Origin: Phyllostachys edulis
Taxonomy: Eukaryota; Streptophyta; Magnoliopsida; Poales; Poaceae
NCBI GenBank assembly: GCA_036346405.1
Contig: CM070546.1
Coordinates: 96,470,955-96,534,954 of the forward strand
Direction of reading: 5' to 3'
Length of the DNA: 64,000 bases
Shown: positions 57,414 through 64,000 of the stretch, one piece after another
Layout of the letters: the number at the start of each line of letters is the position of its first letter
Numbering within the stretch: position 1 is the first letter of the stretch
The notes under the pieces: model-generated
What the model was told of the DNA's origin: nothing
The model's database searches: none
What the model saw: only the letters and a program-made list of their open reading frames with translations
Program-made: the position numbers and the translations under genes

Positions 57414-58190
57414 TGACGAGGATCTAATAATCCTTAATTAATTAAATTATTTATCTATAATATTTATTATAGATGATAATGTCTCTTATACAACCTTCAA
57501 GGGTACCCCTCAATATCAACAATGAGGGAGATTATAAATACCTAGTGGTCGTAAGCTATTCTACGACCTCCCTATATGATCGTAAGTCATCCTACGGCCA
57601 CTTCATGGTCATAAGTTCTTCTATGACCATCTATTGATCGTAAACCCTACTACGATCACCTCATGGTCATAAGCTTTACTATGACTAGGTCATTTACATA
57701 GTCGATAAGAACCACAGACATGTTGGCCCAATCGACTAGGGACGTTTGTACGCTGTGTTTAATATAGACAGTTGTTATTCCCTGAGATAATTGCACGTAT
57801 TAAACATTTGTCTCTGACATAACTGCAAGGCGGCGTGGGGGATATGTCTCTGAGAATAACCACCATTGAACGTGCGCATTGCATCAAACATTAAGGCGCC
57901 TCTTGATATGGACAACTGCCACCCCTTTGTGTGCTGTATAAGGAGTAAAGTCGGTGGACAAAGGAATATCATATTCGGAAAGGACAACGAGAGACAAAAG
58001 TCATCAAGCCCTAGTTTTAGTGACTTTCTCCCTGTTGTAAACACAATCAATACAGCAACACAAGAGCAGGGTTATTATTCTCTCAGGAGAAGGCCTAAAC
58101 CTATATCAAATTCACGTTTCCTTTTCTATGTGGTTTCGCTCTAGGAGAGCCCCAACAGTCATTCATAATATTTATACTAAACCATCGACA
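57414..58190 (+). repeat. Element F 3' LTR (TAT LTR copy 2)
   Basis: It starts TGACGAGGATCTAATAATCC and ends ACCATCGACA. Upstream, GAAGTTAGAAATTTGGA is a decayed PPT. It aligns in reverse orientation with 46279-47068 and 59683-60447. It carries five units of the 29-bp hairpin array at 57547-57686 and a TATA-like CTGTATAAGG near 57935. Confidence 0.88.
57547..57686 (+). repeat. 29-bp hairpin array in TAT LTR copy 2
   Basis: Five tandem units start at 57547, 57578, 57607, 57636 and 57665. Each has a 7-base arm, an 8-base loop and the complementary 7-base arm. Arm pairs include GGTCGTA/TACGACC, GGTCATA/TATGACC and GATCGTA/TACGATC. Confidence 0.92.
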
Positions 58191-59682
58191 AGGTTAGAGT
58201 TCACTGGGGTTAGGGAGGGGCTCAGGGACCACTGCTTTTTAGAGGAAGGGATGGTGATGAGGTAGGAGTGATGCCACCGGCTGTGGGATCAAAGGAGGGT
58301 GGTGACAGCGAGTGGCACAATAGCAAACATAAGAGCAGTTAGGTTGGGTGGGGCGGCAGTGAAGGAGGGTGGGAAGTGGAGGCAGCGACGAGGCACCGTC
58401 GACCACGAGAGATGGCGGCGGGTGGAGGTAGGGGTGATGGAGGCAGAGATAGCAATGGGTGGCGTAGGTGCCCAGGGTGATGCCAAAAGCGATGACGGGT
58501 CGACGGGTTGTGGGCAACAATCCTTAGAGGAGCCAGGAAGGTGGAGGAGATGAAGGCCCTGTTTGTTTGAGTTTTGACTTTTTGGCTTAAAGCTTAAAGG
58601 TAGCTTTTTGGCTTACGCAGCTTATAATCAGTCTGCTTTTAAGACAAATCAACCTGTTTAGTAGTCTGGCCTTTCTTGGATTGACTTCTTGGCTTCAATG
58701 ACAAATGTCTAAAATACCCTTTTACAAATGAGCTAAGAAGTGTTTTAATATCATTAGTTTGAATTTTTCTTGTACAAGGATTCACATAATTCCCATGAAC
58801 ACACCACAATCAACAATAATTTATGGAATTCTAAGTACTAATTTGAACTTGAATCCGTGACCATTTCCATCAAGACTACAATTTGTGACCAATTCTGTAA
58901 ATACAACAATAATCACAGTTCAATTCGGAAAAAGAAAGAAAAAAAACTCGCCCTCACCGAGGGCTGCCACTGCCGCCAGGACGACATCACCCTCACCGTC
59001 GAGATCTAGAGATGATTCACCACCACCTAGCCTCCATTCATCAAGATTTGAACAGAGGGGAGTAAATCCGTCGGGGGCTATGGAGGAGGGCGGCGGATGG
59101 AGGCGGCGCATTTAGGTGGGAGAAAGGGTCGGAGGAGACCAGCGGCGCTTAGCACATGTCGCATTTAGAGTGAAAGAGAGAGAGGAGGGATGAAGGGAGG
59201 AGAAGAAATGAGGATAGGGGAGAGATTTTGGAGTTTATATAGGATGACATTTGGTGGATAATTTCAGGGACATTCAATGGCAAATGGCTATTTCCATCAT
59301 GCAAAATACAAAAAATCCTCGGGTGGCTTTTTCGCTTATAGTTTAGGCTTTCCAAAAACGCGGTAGCAAAGTCACCTCTTTATTTGAGCTTTAGCTTTTG
59401 TTGACATTAGGCGCCACACCATCACACTAATCAGTGGCGCATTAGGCATTCCAAAGAAAAAAGTTTCAGCATGCACACAAAAAGAAGCCCCGATCGGGAT
59501 GAGGAAGCCCACTAGCGCCCCTAACAAACTTGTCAACGCAACCACTTTCGGCAATTCGGCCACGTGAGTACTCTCATAGATTAGGGGTCTGTTTGGTTCA
59601 ATGCCAACCTGAGCCAAACCAAAATTTTAGTAATACCTTGAAAATTTGGCTAGCATTTGGTTCCGTTCCAATATTTGGTACT
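58191..59682. other. Non-LTR stretch with MITE-like ends, no confident gene
   Basis: Bases 58191-58555 are G-rich without recognisable coding content. From 58555 GGCCCTGTTTGTTTGAG followed by repeated TTTGGCTTA resembles the end of a grass MITE or hAT/MULE-like element, with related motifs in reverse near 59325-59400; the GC-rich core 58920-59160 may be captured DNA. GGGTCTGTTTGGTTC at 59586 looks like another MITE end, cut by element H at 59683. Confidence 0.4.
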
Positions 59683-60447
59683 GTCGGTGTTTTAGAACCG
59701 ATCTTACGTAAAGATTGTTTAATTCGGGGGGTCTCCTAGAATGGAATCACACAGAGAGATTGACACGGGAATTTTTATACAGGTTCAGGCCTTCTCCGGA
59801 GAGAATAACAACCCTACTCCTGTGTGTGTATGGTATTTTGAATAATCAGGAGAAAAACTAAGACTATTACAGATGATAGTGCTTGTCTTCCTGATAGCCC
59901 TTGATTGGCGTGTGTCTACGCCTTGATTCGATCGTCCTTTCCTTCTCTGATTGCCGCCTTTATATAGTCCGTGAAGGAGTGGCCGTTTCTCCGGGTGAAA
60001 TGGCGCCTCATCACATCCTGTAACGGGCGCATGTTGGCAGTAATCACCGGCGTATTAACTCCTCCACGCCGCCTGACAGCTATATATCAGAGATAATGGA
60101 GCATTACATGCTATTACTTCGCAGAATAACAGTGTATGATGACTGCTTGAATTCCTTAATCAATTGGACCCACTCGTTTGTAGGTTTAATTGATCATAAG
60201 GTGGTCGTGGCTGACCTGGTCGTAGAAGAACTTACGACCATAAGGTAGTCGTAGCAAGACTTACGACTATGGGGTAGTCGTAGCATAACTTACGACTATA
60301 GGGGTGGTCGTAGAAGAACTCACGACCACCTAGTAGGCTCCTCCCTTATAACACTAAGGGGTATACTCAGGGACCATATGACGTCATATTTACTTATAAT
60401 AAGAATTATAGATAAAAGATAAAATGAGGATTATTAGATCCTCGTCA
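59683..60447 (-). repeat. Element H 3' LTR (TAT LTR copy 3)
   Basis: On the minus strand it starts TGACGAGGATCTAATAATCC at 60447 and ends AACACCGACA at 59683, giving clean TG...CA ends. A TATA box (ACTATATAAAGG) lies at about 59957-59968. Four units of the 29-bp hairpin array are at 60218-60327. Confidence 0.93.
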
Positions 60448-60462
60448 TCTAGCCCCCCAGCT
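60448..60462 (-). other. Element H polypurine tract
   Basis: On the minus strand GCTGGGGGGCTAGA directly precedes the LTR start TGACGAGG. It is the best preserved TAT PPT of the three and fixes the LTR boundary. Confidence 0.92.
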
Positions 60463-60875
60463 TCAAGTGAAAGCAACTTACTTGGTAAAGGAGTTATAGA
60501 TGGTCTTACGGCCACGAGAGGGTCGTAGAAAGATAGTCGAAGGAAAAACTCTTTGATATTTGTGTACTACTTTGACTAGAAATATGCTTGGTCAAGAAGA
60601 TTGCTTCGACTATCAAATAGTCGTAGAACACTCCTACGATCACGAGGTGATCGTGAGTATGGTGATCGGAAGAAAAACCTTTCCGATTAACATTTCCTTT
60701 GGTCAAAAAGATCTAACCAAGGAAGTAATTTCGCTTGAGGTGTAAAAGCAAACTTGATTTTCTTGAGCGGACAAGTTAGGGAATTTCAAACGACTCCCGT
60801 TAGATCTGTCAGATTGGAAGCGGTTCGGCGGTGGCAACCTTTGGAATGCCACGCCTCACCCAAGGTAATCTGTGA

Positions 60876-60884
60876 TTATAAATA
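60876..60884 (+). promoter_or_regulatory. Candidate TATA box of the element H antisense gene
   Basis: TTATAAATA lies just outside the 3' LTR and upstream of the first aORF exon. Elements G (CTATAAGAA near 47340) and F (TATAAATATT near 57130, minus strand) have similar motifs at the equivalent place, so the antisense gene may have its own promoter. Confidence 0.5.
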
Positions 60885-60954
60885 CTTACCGGGGTAAGAC
60901 TTAGATTTATACTTTTCCTTATTTCTTCTTGTCTTTCTTTTTGCGTAAAGCTCT

Positions 60955-62305
60955 AGAACAAATTGCCGTTGTTGGTGAATATCACCGACAACTTCTAGAG
61001 CTATGACAGAAAAAGGAACTCTGCAAGCACGAGAGAGGTGGTAAGTCACTATTTTCGTAGTTATTTTCGACTTGACTACTTATATAGTGCTTACGGGTTT
61101 GTCGTGGAAAAACTCACGACTAGGTACTAGTCGTAAAAAGGCTTCTGACCAGATGCTTTGTCGTAGGAGAAATTACGACTAGATCCATGGTCGAGAAGAA
61201 CTTACGATGGATCAATGGTTGTAGAAGAACTTACGACCAATTTAATAATGTTCATGTCCACTTTTAACCTTCTGAGTTAAATAGCGGCGAAAGACCTGGC
61301 CGACTCGCTCGATTATGAAAAAGAGGAGTCGAGAAAGCTATAGGAAAAAGTAGAATTCCTCTTGAGGAAGCTTAAAAGAAGCCAACTCGGCAATCGAAAA
61401 AGTGCGAGAAAGGATAAACGATGAAGTCTTGAACTTAAGACCGCTTATGTTGTTGATCTTTACCTGATTGTTGCTTTTTTTTAGAAAAAGAAGATGATAT
61501 GAGAAAACTCCAGAATGAAGTCAAAGATAAAACTGTGGTTATCCACGAGATTTCTCGTATCTCCAAAGATAAAGATCAAGAAATTACGAGGTTAAGATCC
61601 CGACAATCAGGTAAGAAATTCTTTACCTCTGAGTCCTTTCTGAGTTCTTTCCTTTTCTTACTCCCATTTCTTTTCTAGAAATGGACCTTGAACAGGAAGG
61701 CTCGAAACTGAAGTCAGGCATAAAACCTTGATCTATAACGAGACTGTCCGCATTGCTAAGAAAAATGCAGAGGACAACAAATCATGGGAGAAGAGACATG
61801 CTGATACCATTGCTTCCCATAATGCAGAAATCGAGAAGTTAGATTCTCGACTAGCAGGTAAGGAAATCTTTTACCTGTAATTATTTTTGTTTTCTCTTCC
61901 TCTAGGAGTTTATTTTTGCTTGACCAGTCTTATTCTTTTCAGAGCAAGTGGTCGAAAACAAACAACTCCGCGAGGCTTCGACTCGTACCCAACAAGAGAT
62001 GGAGGCGATGAAGATTAATCTTCAAGGCAATATCACGCTCCATTGGAGAACAAGTCGGGACTTTGCAAGAACAGGTGACCACTCTGAAGGCCAACCAAGC
62101 TGAGTCGATAAAGGAGGCGGTCGAAACTGCAGTAAGTTATGCATTGGCAAAACTTAAAGCTCATGACCCCAGCCTTAATGTTCAACTAATCGAAGTCGAC
62201 TTCGACTACCCTGAGGCAGAAGCAAGTCGTCTGATGGAAGAAATGCAATTAGTTGGCCGGAAGGTTTCGGAGGAGATGCGACTGGGCTCTCCCTCTTCAG
62301 ACTAG
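60955..62305 (+). pseudogene. Element H antisense aORF, coiled-coil exons only
   Basis: The first exon-like segment, EQIAVVGEYHRQLLEL in frame, corresponds to the fifth exon of the element G gene; the Transposase_28-like exons are absent. Further exons with GT/AG borders follow at about 61280-61435, 61485-61610, 61680-61858 and 61943-62305. The last one ends ...EEMRLGSPSSD. Stops in some exons (for example TAG near 61341) suggest decay or errors. The intron at about 61041-61277 contains a 29-bp hairpin array. Confidence 0.75.
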
Positions 62306-63265
62306 TTTTTAACAAACCTGTGAAAAACAAGCTTTTGTTGATGTATTATATAATCCATCTTGTTTCCTGCAAATCATCTTGTCGAGTAGTTAGTAACTCA
62401 AAAGATAATTAACGAATGAAAGACTAATAATTGAAGTCAAATTAATAACTTTATCATAGCCCCCGACTATTTGCTTAGTTTGTTTAGACAAACTAAGTAA
62501 ATAGCGTTAAAAAGGGTTTCTGAAAACAGAGAGGTTTGGTTAACTTGTAGTTTTTGGTCACGACTATCATGCACTGGTCGAAAAAGTGGGAACGAATCGA
62601 CACTAGGAAGTTCCTTCTAGTGGGCAGGACCACGTGCAGAGAGGAAAGTCTTCGACTAGGTGATGTTACCATCTCCGACTAGTTTAATTAAATCGAGAAC
62701 AGCAACTTGAGTTAAACAAACATCCAGAGGACTTCAAAAAATTCGTTCGCCCTTATTTGGAGGACTCGATAAGTCTGTCCTGGTAGCAAGAGTAGGAAAC
62801 TGAACAATGCTAGGAAGTCCTTCTAGTGGGCAAGACCACGTGCAGAGAGGAGAGACTTCAACTAGATGTGTTTCTTCCTCCGACTTAGTTGAGACAAATC
62901 GAATACACCAAAGTCAGTTGAATAAATCTAAAAAAGTGCACTCTGCTTAGAATACTTTTCAAAAGAACTGAAGAAATAATCTAAGGTGAAAAAAGTTGGC
63001 TTTTAAAAATATTTCGACTAAATAGAACCCGAGCTCTTTGTGTTGGCGGCAAAAGTGAGTAACGAGTCGATACTAGGAACCTCCTTCTAGTGGGCAGGAC
63101 CACGTGCAGAGAGGAGAGACTTCGACTAGATGATGTTACCTTCCTTTCGACCAGTGTAAAGGCAACTGGGTGTTTGGAATGTAGTCGAAAGATTATGAAA
63201 GCACTACTTAAAATTAAGACAATAGAGGTAGAAAGAACCTGAGTCTTTATTGTCTGAACGGTTAG
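62306..63265 (-). repeat. Element H pol-aORF spacer with three core repeats and a hairpin
   Basis: The conserved core (AGGAAGTTCCTTCTAGTGGG, then GACCACGTGCAGAGAGGA) occurs at about 62600, 62810 and 63071. A hairpin with 17-base arms (CTATTTGCTTAGTTTGT) lies at 62467-62504 with a four-base loop and one wobble pair. Spacings are close to those of element G. Confidence 0.88.
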
Positions 63266-64000
63266 TTACACATAAAACTTGCGTAACTAGTCGATGTTCC
63301 AAGAATTCGAGAGAACCTAGCCGTCTTCTATTGCCAATCGTCTGAGACCACTGCGAAGTAACCCGACCATCGTAAGGACCTTCCCACTTGGGAGAAAGTT
63401 TGTTCGATTAGACTTGGATTGGCGAGCCTCAATACCAAGTCACCTACTGCAAAGGTCATGAGGTTGGACCTTACGATCGTAGTATCTGCAAGAGGCTTGT
63501 TGGTAGGCTATTTGAGCGGATTAAGGCTGGTTTCTCCTTTCTTCGAGTAGATTAATATCATACGCTCGAAGTTGTTCTGGTTGGAGTCTTTGAAAGTTTC
63601 GACTCGTGTTGATCGTATCTTGATTCGGAGGAAGCATGGCTTCAGACTCAAGACCGAGAAAAATGGTGTTTCACCAGAGTCGATCGGTAGTCGTCTGAAC
63701 TGCCCATATCTTGAGGGTAACTCTTGTACCCAAGCCCCGAGCGCTTGATGAGCTGATCGAAGACTCGGTCTTAATTCCTCTCATTATTTGGTCGTTTGCG
63801 TTATTTGCCCCATTACTTTGGGGATGGGCCACAGAAGCATAACACAACTTGGTGCCCAACTCGTCGCAAAATTCCTAAAATTTTGCGCTCGAAAATTGCT
63901 TACCATTATCTGTAATTATTCGACTCGGTACTCCAAATCGAGTAATTACGCATCTCATCATAAACCATTTTGCCGCTTCCGTTGTTATCCCAGTTCGGCT
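63266..64000 (-). pseudogene. Element H integrase (TAT type), partial at window edge
   Basis: From the right edge leftwards the minus strand has the ITRFGVPSRIITDN-equivalent, then LCYASVAHPQSNGA, where the family's VERANGQIM is rendered NNANDQIM after a small deletion. The C-terminal GPYDGRV-like and SWNIDQL blocks follow, with a stop at 63266-63268. Several indels break the frame. Confidence 0.8.

Larger units (their letters stand above)
41445..58190 (+). mobile_element. Element F: TAT-lineage Ty3/gypsy, 5'-truncated, split by solo LTR S
   Basis: Plus-strand integrase (41445-42417), a spacer, an antisense additional gene in two pieces (43190-44803 and 55117-57080) and a 3' LTR (57414-58190) form the 3' half of one TAT element. 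The interruption 44804-55116 is bordered by TCGAG and TTGAG, which join the two aORF halves. gag, protease, RT, RNase H and the 5' LTR are absent. The left end is cut at element D. Confidence 0.8.
59683..64000 (-). mobile_element. Element H: TAT-lineage Ty3/gypsy, right end outside window
   Basis: Minus orientation: integrase from the right edge to 63266, spacer with three core repeats, antisense aORF (plus) 60955-62305, PPT 60448-60462 and 3' LTR 59683-60447. It has the same plan as F and G, but the aORF lacks its first exons. It begins after GGTAC and inserts into a MITE-like sequence. Confidence 0.88.

Noticed and set aside
57547..57686. Regular 29-bp array considered as a CRISPR array
   Set aside because: The spacers are not unique sequences, each unit is itself a hairpin, and the array lies in a plant LTR retrotransposon.
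58239..58553. Frames on both strands in a G-rich stretch
   Set aside because: They are low in complexity with no motif or matching copy; base composition alone explains them.
59372..59617. Hydrophobic minus-strand frame
   Set aside because: A possible membrane-like stretch is present but there is no family match, and the frame overlaps MITE-like sequence at its start.

Overview
The window reads as a heterochromatic or intergenic stretch of a plant nuclear genome, most likely a grass. It is almost entirely nested LTR retrotransposons plus one CACTA-type DNA transposon. I recognise no intact host gene, tRNA, rRNA or bacterial feature. Primer binding sites complementary to initiator tRNA-Met, the Tekay-type chromodomain polyproteins, the TAT-type elements with a spliced antisense gene, and the CACTA subterminal repeats all point to a monocot; the species cannot be named from sequence alone.

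Layout. (A) 1-11889, plus: a Tekay-clade Ty3/gypsy chromovirus, its 5' LTR cut by the window edge and its 3' LTR about 4.6 kb long. (B) 11890-16018 and from 31201 rightwards, minus: a Ty1/copia element whose gag gene is split by element C. (C) 16019-31200, minus: a complete Tekay element with two roughly 5-kb LTRs, PBS, PPT and a near-matching 5-bp target duplication. (31206-33330) copia LTR-like DNA of mixed origin. (D) 33331-41444, minus: a copia element lacking most of integrase and all of RT/RNase H, interrupted by (E) 33742-38891, minus: a non-autonomous Ty3-type element that keeps gag and protease but has lost RT, RNase H and integrase. (F) 41445-44803 and 55117-58190, plus: a TAT-lineage element with the integrase end, an antisense additional gene (aORF) and a 3' LTR. 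Its aORF is split by (S), a solo LTR at 44804-46278 plus 54889-55116, flanked by TCGAG/TTGAG. Inside S sits (G) 46279-54888, minus: a 5'-truncated TAT element whose aORF is in turn split by a CACTA transposon from 48934. (58191-59682) low-copy-looking DNA with MITE-like ends. (H) 59683 to the right edge, minus: a third TAT element.

How the parts work together. Each LTR element once encoded Gag (particle), protease, RT/RNase H and integrase. The TAT elements add a convergent spliced gene with a Transposase_28-like N-terminal region and a coiled-coil C-terminal region. Between pol and this antisense gene lies a conserved spacer with three diverged repeats carrying a shared core of about 50 bp and a long hairpin. 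The TAT LTRs, and an intron of the aORF in H, carry a strikingly regular 29-bp array of small hairpins whose arms covary. Nearly every reading frame is broken. Some breaks are real decay (G-to-A or C-to-T catalytic losses, deletions, insertions), but the pattern of small differences between LTR pairs suggests that some are sequencing or consensus errors.
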